A DNA stretch of 64,000 bases from Pollenia angustigena (taxonomy: Eukaryota; Arthropoda; Insecta; Diptera; Polleniidae). The notes beneath the pieces were generated by a model. That model had not been told where the DNA came from, made no database searches, and worked only from the letters and a program-made list of their open reading frames with translations. The translations under genes were made by a program, and so were the position numbers. Location: positions 216,174,208 to 216,238,207 of the forward strand of contig OV884058.1 of assembly GCA_930367215.1 (NCBI GenBank), read 5' to 3'. Below, piece by piece: positions 28,297-40,327 of the stretch. Each line of letters opens with the position of its first letter. Position 1 is the stretch's first letter.

Positions 28297-30325
28297 GTTT
28301 AACACTCGCAGCCATCGACGACTGCTGACGTCATTAGTCAAACATCAATCCTTAAACCAAATTGTATTCAACCTTTGGTAGATCGAAATTTGCTTTGAAT
28401 GATTATCTATTTTAATTTATTTTAACATGTTATTCCTTTACTTCTGTTTTTTCGTACTTTTGTCAAGAATTCTTCTTGAAGTTCAAAGTACATATTTTTT
28501 GTTTTTTCATTTTTTTTTTTTGTCTTTCTATGTATGTATATAATTTTTTTCATATAAACTTCATTTTATTTCAAAGAAATATAATATTTTCAGGTTAATT
28601 AATGTATAATTCATTCATTAAACTGAATCAATTATTTAAAAAAATTTAGCATTTTAAAATTTTATTTTTAGCATTGTTTTAATCCCCATTTAGCATCCAA
28701 TTTTTTTTAGTTGTGGTCACACTGGCGACAAGTCTTTGTCAATACTTTTAATATAGTGAGTTTTGCAAGAACAAAAAAATCATTATAGGGGGCGTGAATG
28801 GGTAAGTTGCATGAAAACCAAGCTACGACGAATATTGTTACTATAAAAATGCATATTTTTCGCAAGTCATTTTCTTCTTGTTTCGGAAATTAAAACTCTT
28901 CGCGGAACAAAAACATTTTTAGGCTGTTAATAGCTTTTGACATCCACCTAGCGTGATGAGCTGCACCCGGTGCTCGAAACTTTACGGTATTGGGGTTTTT
29001 TGATGTTTTCCCTATGTTTTCTCTTGGCTGTTTTTCTGTGAGCATTGTCTCAACAAAACTTTCAACACAACTGCTGGAATTTTTTAAATGTCGGAATGCC
29101 GTTTTGTTTTCAATCCCAGAACGAAAGTTTTGTAAATAAAATTTTGGCCATGCAGTCTTAAATTGTTCGAAAATGGCCACATTCGGACATCCTTTTTTTA
29201 CAAATTTCTCTTCAAAAATTCTTCGCAAAATAATTTCATAGATATGGTGTCTTCATGGTAACCATAAAAGTGATATATCTTAAAAATGTCTAATGATAGC
29301 GCAGGTTCCATTTATACGACCGGTGTTGACGGCTGTTGTGTCAAATACCATGGCTTTAATGTGGTCCTGAAGGTTCCATTCTTGAATGACATTACAAACC
29401 GCTAATGCTTGTTGTTTTCTGGTTCACCTTCTAAGGAAGGAACTTGAAGCAACTGCTCATTGCATCAGCTTGAAATAATTATAGGCAGCCTGTTAATTTT
29501 ATCGTTTCCAGTTAAAGCGGGTAATAGCTTTCCATCCCAATGCAAGCATAGAGCATCTAGTGTCATGGCTTTGAATTGTTCTTTCAGAACTAAAACGTGC
29601 TCTTTTGCCAGTCTTTGTCTTGCATTTCTATTTATAATATAATTTTGTGGATCTAGTTCTAACGCTTCAACTGTCGCAATAAGAATATGCACTGCTTTTC
29701 TGTCGCTTGGCCTTGTGAAAATTTAAAGCAGACTGTTTGTGAAACAAATGGGCATTTTATGAACATGTTAATATGAAGTATAGGGTTTTTTACGATAATT
29801 TCTAGTTTATTTTCTAAATATACGATTTACAGAAAAGTCGTTTTGAGCTATGTTGTAATAAAATTAGTATTAATTAAATATTAATTATATAAAAAAAAAT
29901 GTTTTCAAACATTGGAGGGCGTGGCGACTCGCCTTAATCTAAACTGATTCGTCTAAAATTTTTTTTAGGATAGTTTTTCTCTTATACCAATCGATTTGGT
30001 GTACGAGAGTATGAAAAAATACGGAAAAAAAGTTTCTAAATAATGAGTGAGAGAAGCTATTCATTTTGAAAAAGTATGCGAAGTTTTTACTGGGTATTCT
30101 CTACTTGCAATATATTTATTTTCGAATAAGTGGTGCGTATAAACGTAGTATGTGTCAATTAGAAACTAAATACCAAATTATTGATCCGCATGCAAAAATG
30201 TGGGTCTATTTGCCAATATTTTTAGATGCAACAAACATCAGCACATTCGCAAAATACCCTCTTCACTGGCAAGATTATGGCATGGGTATAAATATTAAAT
30301 TTATTTAATTTTTTAACTATGATAT

Positions 30326-33300
30326 GGGTAATTCCATGTCAAATCGACCAAGAGTGGGACCCGACCCCTTTCGATTTGAATGAAATTTGGTGAGAAGGTT
30401 CCTTTTATCCTATAAGGAACATATATGAACGAAAAAAATTTTTTAAATTTTTTTTTCAAAAGTTACGTCATATTCAAAATGGCATAATTTCGCCGAATTA
30501 ACCGAATATGTTGAGTTTATTTTTTCTATATCTCAAAAACTACTGCACATACGAAGATGATTTGTATGTCATTTTAAAGAGAATACTTGGGGCTATAAGC
30601 AATATATTGAAGAAAAAATTTTTTTTGGAAAAAATGTAATATCTGCAAAATATTAAATTTTTAAAATGGACTAAGTCAAAAACCTAATTTTTTTTTTGCC
30701 TAATTTTTTTTTATATAATACCTCAAACTGTTCTTTAAAAATCCTAAAACTTTGAAGGAGGTGTTTTTTTTTTTTTTTTAGATATGAATTTTTTTCTTTC
30801 GCAACCTTTAAAAAAATTACCTAAAAATAAAATTTTAAAATTTTAATTTTGAGCAATAAGTATTTATAAAATCTGATTTGTTTGAAAAAGTAATATTATT
30901 GGTAAGATTGTTTTTGTTTATTTGTTGCATCTTTTGTTGGGGCTCAATGTGGGCATTTTTTTAAGAAAAGTACACCTTTTGTCACGTTACGTCTTTGAAA
31001 GTCGTTTTTTCTTCGTCTCTTTTCCTACCGATAATGCCGGGCTGGTTTCTACAGTTAATACAGTAAAAAAATCGCTGTGCTTAATGCACTTTCAGTCGAC
31101 ACTGATTTAATTGTCAACCATATGTAAGTCTGAAATCAATTATTGCAATTATTCGTGTTTGGAATAGCAAAAAGTGTGATTTTTTTTATTTAAAATAAAT
31201 AATAGTCAAAACGGTAATCATGGAAAGTAATAAGTGTTCAATTGGCATAGTTAATAATGAGGTATGCTCTGAGGGAAAATTCATTAATTGTGTAGATCTT
31301 CCTGATAAAGAACGCATTACTCTTAATGCTAGAAGTGGTATTGTGGTCAGTTTTGTTTGCGATAAGCATGATAGAGAATTTTGTGAAAAATACACCTTAA
31401 ACCAAAAAATGTGTGCTGATCCGTATAACATTCATGTAACTCGAGTACAAAAATCATTGAAAGTCGTTACTTTTGAGATTTATACTCATGTTAAGGTAAT
31501 GTTTCCTTTAATTGCACCCGGGAAAAAACTGTGTATTTCGTGTTGGAAAAAAATTAGTATTGAAGTGGAAAAATATCAACAAGTGATGCCCCCATCTGAA
31601 CAAGATGATGTGACATCTGAAATTTGTAGTTCAACAAGTGAAACTGTTTGTTCAAAAACAATTAATCTTGATCGTGTCAATGCTGTTGCAAAAATACTCG
31701 GGTTGTCTCCTCTTAAAAAAAAATACTTAAATCGATCAAAAACTTATGTCCAGCAAAAATATTATGAAATTATATCTAAACTACAATCATGCTGTAAGCA
31801 TGTTACGGATAGTTCTTTTGACTCAATTGACGATGACAATTTAATTGTTGATGACAACCCAGAATTAACTGGAAAAGAAATGATAGTACAGTTGAAGAAC
31901 AAATTTGATAATACTAGCAAATTGAGTGAAAAATTACAAATCCTGTCAGTCTTACCATCAAGTTGGTCAACCCAAAAAATTGTTGATATTTTCGGAGCAA
32001 CTTCGTACATGGCTAAAAAAATTAAAGAAAACGTAAAAAAAGATGGCATTTTATTCATTCCTGAAAAACATAAAGGTCATCCGTTGTTAAAAACCACGGA
32101 AGAAAAAATTCAAGAGTTCTTTAGAAAACAAGACGTCAGCAGAGAACTACCCGGTAAAAAAGAATATAAATCTGCTTATGAAAACGGTCTGCGAGTGCAA
32201 AAACAAAAACGGTTAATCTTGGGTAACCTAAGTGAAATTTTTCACATGTTTAAAGAAAAATATCCATTTGAAAAAGTTGGTTTTTCAAAATTTGCAAGTT
32301 TAAGATCACCCGAATGTGTTCTAGCTGGTGCATCTGGTACGCACGTAGTATGTGTTTGCCGGATTCATGAAAATTTTAAAATGCTATTTCAAGGTGCTAG
32401 ACTTGAAAAACTAAAAATGAAGGATGGATCTCAACCATTTTCTTCATATAAAGATTGTATGAAAATGGTTATTTGTAAAACACCTACGGATGACTGTTAT
32501 CTTGGTGTATGCAATGCTTGTCCCGGCTCGTCCAAATTAAAAAATATTCTCGAAAATCTTTTTACGGAAAACTGTTTAGATGACATTACATATAATCAGT
32601 GGATTCAAGTAGACCGCTGCTCTTTGGAGACAGTTATAAAATCAACTGAAGATTTCGTTGATTTTGTTGTAGAATATATTCCAAAATTACTTTCTCATGA
32701 CTTTGTAGCTAAACAACAAGCCGAATATTTTAAAACTACGAAAAATAATCTTGAGATAGGGCAAGTTCTTGTTGTTGCTGATTTCTCTGAAAATTATTCG
32801 TTTTTACTTTAAAATAGTGTTCAAGGAGTGTATTGGAATAACAGACAAGCGACAATTCATCCATTCGCTTGCTATTATAGATCCATTGCTGAGAATGGAA
32901 GTGATATCGTACCTCTTAGCTTGGTAATAATATCAGATAACTTAACTCATAATACTACTGCAGTTTACAGCTTCCAAGAGACATTAACGACGTTCCTTAA
33001 ACATAAGACTCCAAATATTTCAAAAATAATTTATTTTTCTGATGGTGCTGCATCCCAATATAAAAATCGTTACAATTTAGTAAATTTGATACACCACGAA
33101 GAGGATTTTCAAATTCGAGCAGAATGGCATTTTTTTGCAACTTCTCATGGAAAAGGGCCAAGTGATGGTTTGGGTGGAACAGTTAAGCGATTAGCTAGCC
33201 GAGCCAATCTACAATTGACACCTGATCAACAAATTCAGACACCCGAGCAACTGTGTCGATGGGCGAAAGATAATATTCAAGGAATCAATTTTAATTTCGT

Positions 33301-34323
33301 CTCAGATCAACACATTCAACGTACTGGAAAAAAACTGGAAAATAGGTTTAAAAATGCTTCACCAGTTCAAGGAGTACGTTCCTGTCATGCCGCCATTCCT
33401 ATTTCGAATAAATTTATCAAAATAAAAACTTTATCTTCATCTAGCGAAGGAGAGGATGGTAAATTGAACAATATCGACAAGATTCTGAGCGAACCAGGCT
33501 TTAAAACCAGGTAAAAAATAACGTTTTAATTCTTAATATTGTATTAACATTGAATAAGGCTTCAACATTCATAGCATTTTCATTTATTTTAGGTTAAGAA
33601 AAAGCAGCCCGGCATTAACGGTAGGAAAAGAGACGAAGAAAAAACGACTTTCAAAGACGTAACGTGACAAAAGGTGTACTTTTCTTTAAAAAATGCCCAC
33701 ATTGAGCCCCAACAAAAGATGCAACAAATAAACAAAAACAATCTTACCAATAATATTACTTTTTCAAACAAATCAGATTTTATAAATACTTATTGCTCAA
33801 AATTAAAATTTTAAAATTTTATTTTTAGGTAATTTTTTTAAAGGTTGCGAAAGAAAAAAATTCATATCTAAAAAAAAAAAAAAAACACCTCCTTCAAAGT
33901 TTTAGGATTTTTAAAGAACAGTTTGAGGTATTATATAAAAAAAAATTAGGCAAAAAAAAAATTAGGTTTTTGACTTAGTCCATTTTAAAAATTTAATATT
34001 TTGCAGATATTACATTTTTTCCAAAAAAAATTTTTTCTTCAATATATTGCTTATAGCCCCAAGTATTCTCTTTAAAATGACATACAAATCATCTTCGTAT
34101 GTGCAGTAGTTTTTGAGATATAGAAAAAATAAACTCAACATATTCGGCTAATTCGGCGAAATTATGCCATTTTGAATATGACGTAACTTTTGAAAAAAAA
34201 ATTTTAAAAATTTTTTTCGTTCATATATGTTCCTTATAGGATAAAAGGAACCTTCTCACCAAATTTCATTCAAATCGAAAGGGGTCGGGTCCCACTCTTG
34301 GTCGATTTGACATGGAATTACCC
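30326..34323 (+). mobile_element. Sola-like DNA transposon with 720-bp terminal inverted repeats
   Basis: The left repeat (30326-31044, starting GGGTAATTCCATGTCAAATC) and the right repeat (33604-34323) are nearly identical inverted copies. The flanking ATAT at both sides (30322-30325, 34324-34327) could be a 4-bp target duplication, the length reported for Sola; because ATAT is palindromic, it could instead be part of the repeat. One transposase gene fills the middle. High identity of the repeats implies recent insertion. Confidence 0.8.
31220..33514 (+). pseudogene. Sola-like transposase, single in-frame stop
   Basis: One frame from ATG 31220 to 33514 (about 764 codons) is interrupted only by TAA at 32810-32812, where neighbouring context (NYSFLL-stop-NSVQGVYWN) suggests a Gln codon changed by one base. 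The N-terminal part has paired cysteines (CDKHDREFC, CISCWKK). The middle has a helix-turn-helix-like SWSTQKIVDIFGATSY. The core has VVADFSENYS, IIYFSDGAASQYKNR and HFFATSHGKGPSDGLGGTVK, matching the DDE core of Sola enzymes as I remember it. Assignment to Sola1 or Sola2 was not attempted. Confidence 0.75.
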
Positions 34324-34521
34324 ATATGTTAAAATCTGCTCAAAAATAAAAAAAATCCCAGAAATTGGCGAAATGCAAATGAAAATTTACTTAGGGGGCA
34401 TTCATTTCAGACATGTCTATTTTATTCGTTCTCTTTTGAACATTCTAGCAATAACCTTTTGCATTTACAAACATGTCAGTTTTCATGTCCATATAAATGT
34501 TTTATATTATTTTTATACATA

Positions 34522-35420
34522 TAGGGGTGATTTTTTAGCTACATATTTTCTTTTTGGCAACACTGGTTTAAACAGCTGACGCACGTTTCGTGTTCTGTTT
34601 CACTGTCAAACATCTTCAGTTTGGTCTATAATATAACCATGAAACGAACAACGCTTGGAAATTATTGAATTTTATTATCAAAATGCGTGCTCTGTTAAGA
34701 AAGTTCATCGCGCGCTTCTTCCATTTTATGGTCAGTTTAATCCACCCTCTGAAGCGGCTATTCGAGCTATGGGAGTGAAGATCAGCCAGAAGCATTGCAA
34801 GAGCTACCAATGCATCCAGAAAAAGTCACAGTTTGGTGCGGTTTATGGGCTGGTGGCATCATTCTTCAAAGATGATGCAAATCGTTACGTAACTGTGAAT
34901 GGTGAGTGCTACCTTGAGATGATATCCAACTTTTTTTTTGCCCAAACTTCAAGAGCTTGACTTGCACGACATGTGGTTTTAACAAGACGGTGCCACATGC
35001 CACACAGCACGCTTAACAATGGACTTATTGAGAGGCGAGTTCGGTGAACATTTTATTTCACGTTCGGGACCGGTGAATTGGCCGCCTAGATCGTGCGATT
35101 TAACGCCTTTAGACTATTTTTTGTGGGGCTATGTTAAAGCTCATGTCTATACACACATGCGCGCTTCAATTGACGCATTGGAAGACAACATTGAAGCATA
35201 TATTCATGAGATACCGGCCGAAATGTTGGAAAGAGTATGCCAAAATTGGACTTAGCGGATGGACCATTTGAGGCGCAGTCACGGTCAACATTTGCATGAA
35301 ATAATCTTCAAACATTAAATTATATGGACCGTACTATCGATTCAAATAAAGATTTCATGCATTTTTCTGAATTTTGTGTTTTTTTTATCTTTCCTTTAGC
35401 TCTTAATAAATCACCCATTA
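34522..35420 (+). mobile_element. Deleted mariner-type element
   Basis: The ends TAGGGGTGATTTTTTAGCT and inverted TAATGGGTGATTTATTAAGAG lie between TA dinucleotides. A broken transposase fills it. About 900 bp compared with the usual 1.2-1.3 kb, from loss of the middle of the gene. Confidence 0.78.
34630..35255 (+). pseudogene. Mariner-type transposase with internal deletion and frameshifts
   Basis: Pieces in order: EIIEFYYQNACSVKKVHRAL (helix-turn-helix), FYGQFNPPSEAAIRAM, then a jump over roughly 100 residues to WCGLWAG, FFKDDANRYVTVNGECYLEM, QDGATCHTARLTMDLLRGEF (second catalytic Asp), NWPPRSCDLTPLDYFLWGYVK (third Asp) and the tail MLERVCQNWT. Multiple frame changes make it dead. Better preserved than the related remnant at 2868-3284. 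Confidence 0.82.
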
Positions 35421-35627
35421 TAAACGCCCTTAAAAAATACCCATATTTTTTTAAAAAAGGTCGAAACATAACAAAAATTTACACAAAAAATAAAAAAAAA
35501 TTTAAATTGCCCACTTCTATCAAAATTCACAGACAAACACTTTAATTTTTAAATTATCCCTAAATCTAACCAAATTAACAAAAGCTTTAAATTAACAAAA
35601 ATACCACTAAAATCGTAAAAAGGCTAA

Positions 35628-36379
35628 AGGCTCAGTTAGGCGAACGTTGCTGTACCGTATCTGTACTGTATCCATCAGCTGTTCGCGTTTTGTTATGTGT
35701 AAACCAATACAAAAGCTTACCGAAATGCAATGTACCGTAGTTGATACGTACCAATCTGTATAAAATAGAATTTCATGCCGTTGTTACGTGACATTTGCAA
35801 GACAGTGATGAGCGGCTTGTATGTTACAATGAATGCGGGTAATGTTGCTCTTATTTTTTGGTACTTTTTTCAGTATATCTATGGAATTGCGAAAAACAAC
35901 TTACAATACAACATATTTCCAAATATAAAAATATACATATGTTAAGATGTTTAAAATAAACAAATGCATATACACATACAATGGAAATGTGAAACATATA
36001 AAAGACTTTAAATGGTATCAAAACCTTGTTTGGTGTATGCACATTTACAATATATGTATGCTAAAAATTTATATATGCTACAATACAAATTTATTTATTG
36101 TACATCTATATTATAAATATTAAATTATTAACATTTTTTACATACACAAAATACTGTTTTAATACCATTTAAATCACGTGGTACCTTTTCTGCACAACGG
36201 TCACCATTTGAACATTTTTGATTCCCATCACTGTGTGTTTTGTTTTATGTATACTATTGCTTTTTGTTTATGTATGGGAAAACATATGACACGTTTTTAA
36301 ACGTTCTATAAGTGCACCAACGTGCTTACAGTACGGTGCGGTACATTACGGGTACAGCAACGTTCGCCTAACTGAGCCT
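35628..36379. mobile_element. MITE, AGGCTCAGTTAG family, TAA target
   Basis: Terminal repeats AGGCTCAGTTAGGCGAACG are perfect for about 30 bp and flanked by TAA on both sides (35625-35627, 36380-36382). A TWA duplication points to PIF/Harbinger. 752 bp, non-coding. A 171-bp relative lies at 63021-63191. Confidence 0.82.
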
Positions 36380-37254
36380 TAAGTTGATAAAAAAAAATAA
36401 AATAAAAGAAAGAATTGAAATTATCATACATATAAATTCTTTGGCGTTAGGCAAAAACGGTCTTAAATCAGAATCTTTTTTGGTGTATTTTTATTTGGTG
36501 TATTTCATAGACTTTTTACGTACAGTGCAGATGATTACGATTAGAAGAGAAATAAATTTAATTAAGCCAAACATAAACCTTAAATGGGTTTTTTTGACTT
36601 AAAACCTTTTTGCCTAACGGCAGAGAGAAGTACAATCGCAATCATAAAACAAAAAATTATGATATAATCTTTTTATTTTCATAGAACACAATACCTTAAT
36701 AAGCCCGTTAAGAGTTTTCTAAAAAAAACATAACAATAAATTTCATTCAAAAAAGCTAACAATTAAGAAATCACCTTAAAAAAAATTTAGTCCTCTATAA
36801 TCGTTTGAATTACAAACATTTATTTTCCTCGAGGCAAAACTAATTCAATAAAACTTAAAAAAATTCCATTAAATTTGCTCATTGGAGGAAATTCTACCCT
36901 TAGACTGGACTGTAAACTCATACTTTACAACTCTATCTTAAAGACAGGCGCGGATAAAATAATAAAAATAAAATAATAATAATATTTTTTTAAAGTACAA
37001 ATTTTTGGAAATTCCAGCAAGGTTTTTATTGTTTATTTTTTATTGAATCTCTAACGAAATTTTCAATTAGCATCCAAATCTTAATCTAATAGTTATTTAT
37101 TAGATATTTCCAATGAAACATCTAGTTTACCGTATTCAAATACTTATTATTCTACATTCAATCCCAGCAGGTGTCATTTATATCCAAAGACTTGATAATG
37201 CGTGCGGTTGAATTATTAAAAAGCCTAAGTATTTGCAATATTTTTTTATATACA

Positions 37255-38181
37255 GTGAGCAAAAAAAACTTGTACACTTGTTAAATTAACATACAAACAC
37301 AGAGATTAAAATTAAACATAAGGAAGGGGAAGCACTTAATCTACGAGTCCAAGTGCAGACAGAATTACGTCCATCACTTCCGAAGACATAAATCTGTATG
37401 GCGAAAGTAAGGGGAAGCACTTAATCCACGAAATATTTTTAATACAGCTAAGCACGGTGGCGGCAATATTATGGTTTGGGGGTGTATGAGTGCTAATGGA
37501 GTAGGTAACCTTGTGTGTATCGAGGAAATCATGAATAAAATAGATTATTTAAATATCCTGAAAAATAATTTGCCATAATCCGCCCAAAAAATGGGCTTAG
37601 GGAATGATTTTGTTTGCATGCAAGATAATGATCCAAATCATTCGACCGTTATCGTAAGGGAATGGCTGCTTTATAACACAAAAAAAGGTTTTGCCTTATC
37701 CTCCCCAGAGCCCGTATTTAAATCGTATTGAGTATTTGTGGGCTCATATGAAAACAAAATTAAGAGATTACCACATATCCGGAAAATAATCCTTAAAAAA
37801 CGCTATCAAAGATATCTGGAGTGCTATTCCCCAAGAAGTTACAAAAAATCTAGTCCATTCGATGCCAAGAAAACTTCTTTCTGTTAAAGAAGATAAAGGA
37901 CACCATACAAAATACTGAAAACCTAAATATTTTAATCTTTTTTAAAGTTACGTTAAGTTTTTTGTCCTGTACAACTATTTTTTTGTTTATGAGTTTTAGC
38001 ATATTTATGTTTTTGTTGTTTTTTTTAAGGTTAAAATATAAAAAATTAAAAAGAAGTTTGATTTAAATTAAAATATAGATCTAAAAATTTAATTAATGTG
38101 AAATAAAAGTTATAATATAGTTTTACTTTAATCTCTGTGTTTTCGTTTGTTTTAATCTACAAGTTTTTTTTTGGCTCACTG
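37255..38181 (+). mobile_element. Tc1-like element, 5' half of the gene deleted
   Basis: The ends CAGTGAGCAAAAAAAACTTG and inverted CAGTGAGCCAAAAAAAAAC lie between TA dinucleotides; a further inverted block (AACACAGAGATTA) follows. The rest is the C-terminal half of a Tc1 transposase. Confidence 0.85.
37435..37917 (+). pseudogene. Tc1 transposase C-terminal remnant
   Basis: KHGGGNIMVWGCMSANGVGN, CMQDNDPNHSTVIVREWL (second catalytic Asp in QDND), SPEP.F-NRIEYLWAHMKTKLR in shifted frames (third acidic residue in the NRIEYLW block) and DIWSAIPQEVTKNLVHSMP, ending near 37917. Frameshifts and one stop; the DNA-binding half is missing. Confidence 0.83.
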
Positions 38182-38299
38182 TACGTGTTATATGAATCAA
38201 AATTCTATTCGATAATTTTTTAAGAAAGCACGAATTTGTCGGGGAAAATCCAGATTCCCTTATATTTAAGATATTTTAACATACAACAAAATTTTGTAA

Positions 38300-39560
38300 G
38301 TAAAGAGGTTATTGGCTTTGTTGTAAACGCATTTAAGAGGCTTCAAAGGATATTGATAACGTTGATGTGTCAATTGATGCGAAGGCACTATCATCAATAG
38401 TTTTTAAAGCTTTCACAGGTCTTGACTTAAAAAAATTTTGAAGCATTTGGAGCAGATGGGTGTCCTCTAATGTCAGCAGAAAATAGAGCTGTTAAACAAT
38501 TCTGGGAACAGCGACAAATGCGAAACAAACGCCTTGCTATTCCCATAAATCAAACAACCCAATTTCTAAAAGCAATAAAGTGCCATTCATACAAAAAGCT
38601 ATATCATTTGTTTAAGAAACACCAAAATTTTTTATGTAATCATCCCAAGCGAAACGCAATTTTAGGAAAGTATTAGGGAGCCAAATTCTCTACATTATGC
38701 GAGACAAGATGGGTGTACCGTCACGACTCAATTTTACACTTTGCAACAAGTGTACATCATATAGTAGAAGCTTTGGAAAAAATATCTGAGTGCAAAGGTA
38801 GTATCTCTACCTTTTTATTTAGGAACTCACTTAGTACTTTTGAATTTATTAGCGGATATAAGTGTGATACTTATTGTAACACAGCCGCTTAGTATCATTA
38901 AAGTATCAAAAAGAATCAAGCCTAATCAAAACTTTAATCATGTGCCTTGAAGAGAAAAGAAATAATGCCGAAGAACAATTTAAAGCGATTTTTGAAAATG
39001 TTACAGTTTTTTTGCGTTCAAATTGAGGTTCCAATCGAAGAAACAGGATTTGATCGAAATAATCACATCCAAAATATTGAAGATTACTATCGAGTTGTAG
39101 GTTACATTCCTCTTATTGAATTTATATTAGAAGATTTTAAAACACCTTTCCCAATAGATATCCTAAAAGTATAGAACATACCTAAACATCTACCTCAAAA
39201 TGTAATTAAGTCATATACAGCTAAAAAACTTTGAAAACCACAACTAGCTGATGAGCTGATTATATTTGATAAAAGATATAAACACCTACTAACATCTAAA
39301 CTTGAGCCTGAACTGTTGCATTGGCAACAAACATGGAAAATATCTGAAAATCTATCAGATAACGTTGAAGATGTTTTAATAAACTGTGTTGAAGATATCT
39401 ACCCAAATCTAAGAAAAATATTTCAAATTTTCGTTTCAATGCTCGTCAGTAAGGCTACGAGCGAGTGGTCATTTCCTACCCTTTGTCGAATAAAACATGG
39501 ATCGGATCAACAATGACAGAAGCTAGACTGTACTATCTTAATTTGCCTCACAAGCAAATC
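38300..39560 (+). pseudogene. hAT transposase (DUF4371/ZMYM1-like) remnant, copy 1
   Basis: Segments in order: FEAFGADGCPLMSAENRAVK, NFLCNHPKRNAILGKY, GAKFSTLCETRWVYRHDS (conserved TRW), VHHIVEALEKISE, a polar middle, DYYRVVGYIPLIEFILEDF and the hAT dimerisation end YPNLRKIFQIFVSMLVSKATSE. Relatives end ATSERSFSTLRRIKTW, so the C-terminal border near 39520 is natural. Several stops and frameshifts. Confidence 0.78.
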
Positions 39561-39910
39561 ATTAATTGCTTATTTAAAAAAGTAATTTATTTTAATTTAT
39601 AATGAAGTGATCTAATATCTTATTTAACCTTATTGTTGAGATTTTTTAATATAATATACACTTATGTGACATTTTATTTTAAAAAGCAAAATTTTTAAGA
39701 AACAAACACCAAGTTTCTTAAAAATTTTGCTCCCGAAAAGGGTGAGTTTTTTAGAATAAAACAAACAAAACAGAAACAGACACCAAATTGGGTTTTTTTA
39801 AATAAAATGTCACATTTTTTTGTAGAAAAGAAAACACCATTATGGTTTTTAATAAACTTTTAAAAACAAATTTTTTACTTTTTTGTATCATACAAAATTC
39901 CCCCGCCCCC

Positions 39911-40036
39911 CTAAGGCTCAATTTTAAAAAAATTGAAAAATGTTGGTCTTGACCTAAAAAATTGTGTAGGCATGTCAGCAGAAAATGGAGTTGTTAAAAA
40001 ATCCTGGAATCCGCGACAAATGCGAAACAAACGCCT
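39911..40036 (+). pseudogene. hAT transposase, start of the duplicated copy 2
   Basis: At about 39911 the sequence leaves the hAT tail (CCCCCTAAGGCTCA) and re-enters the gene at the point equivalent to 38415: GLDLKNCVGMSAENGVVKKS ... MRNKRL. It is cut at 40036 by the LINE-A tail and resumes at 56330. Confidence 0.7.
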
Positions 40037-40327
40037 TTTTTTTATTTATTTATTTATTTTTTTATTTGCTTTCCAAAACAACAAGATTAAAAATCTTATA
40101 ATTAAAGTAATAGATTTTTGTAACGTAAAATATAACAAAGTTGTTTGGTACAAATTACAAAATATTACAAAAAATAAAAATTACTATACAATTATTGAAT
40201 TAGTTCAAACATTATTGTCTAACACAAGTTTTGCTAGTATAAAACAATATATAAATAATTTTAATATGAAACATAAAAAATAAATGAAAATCAAAAATAG
40301 AATGAAAATACAATGAAAATCAAAAAT

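Larger units (their letters stand above)
26899..28527 (-). mobile_element. Ribozyme array 3: 2.9 tandem hammerhead units
   Basis: Three copies on the minus strand (period 568, TAGTATTGTG at 26901, 27469 and 28037), the last cut off after about 490 bp. The terminus at 26899 is the inverse of CAATACTAAT, identical to the other arrays. The opposite end is truncated inside the unit. The flanks share CTATGTAT (26890-26897 and 28528-28535). Units are nearly identical to each other but clearly diverged from array 1, so this is an independent insertion of a related master. Confidence 0.87.
25211..28724. mobile_element. hAT element inside the unnamed transposase gene
   Basis: The ends CAGTGTGACC and inverted CAGTGTGACC are flanked by a perfect 8-bp duplication, GCGACAAG (25203-25210 and 28725-28732). 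TTTAGCATT-type repeats are dense near both ends. Without ribozyme array 3 (26899-28527) the element is about 1.9 kb. No convincing transposase frame was recognised; the short frame at 25635-25850 shows no family resemblance. Confidence 0.87.
24763..29692 (-). pseudogene. Unnamed arthropod DDE-type transposase gene, split by a hAT insertion
   Basis: Minus-strand pieces in order: LGLD-like start, FKAMTLDALCLHWDGKLLPA and LTGNDKINRLPIIISS (29692-29465); EQLLQVPSLEGEPENNK and KAMVFDTTAVNTGRINGTC (about 29420-29290); EEKFVKKGCPNVAIFEQFKTAWPKF and FRAPGAAHHARWMSKAIN (29228-28890). The hAT at 25211-28724 interrupts. The C-terminus continues SRVPNSTKAKMVEAL ... TAERGVKLMEKNEEQKQYVL to a stop at 24763. 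The HWDG and FDTT-NTG motifs look like two catalytic Asp regions. I recall similar arthropod and Hydra proteins but cannot name the superfamily. Several frameshifts make it dead; element ends were not found. Confidence 0.6.
19647..30094. mobile_element. CCCAGT-family element, copy 2, expanded to 10.4 kb by nested insertions
   Basis: The left end CCCAGTAAAAACTTCGCC (flanked by TA, 19645-19646) and the right end GCGAAGTTTTTACTGGG (flanked by TA, 30095-30096) are the two ends of this family in reverse orientation. The left arm matches the right arm of copy 3, and the right arm (AGAAGCTATTCATTTTG) matches the left arm of copy 1. Everything between can be explained by insertions: Transib, Penelope-like, an unnamed transposase gene, hAT and ribozyme array 3. 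The interval is inferred from end matching. Confidence 0.62.
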
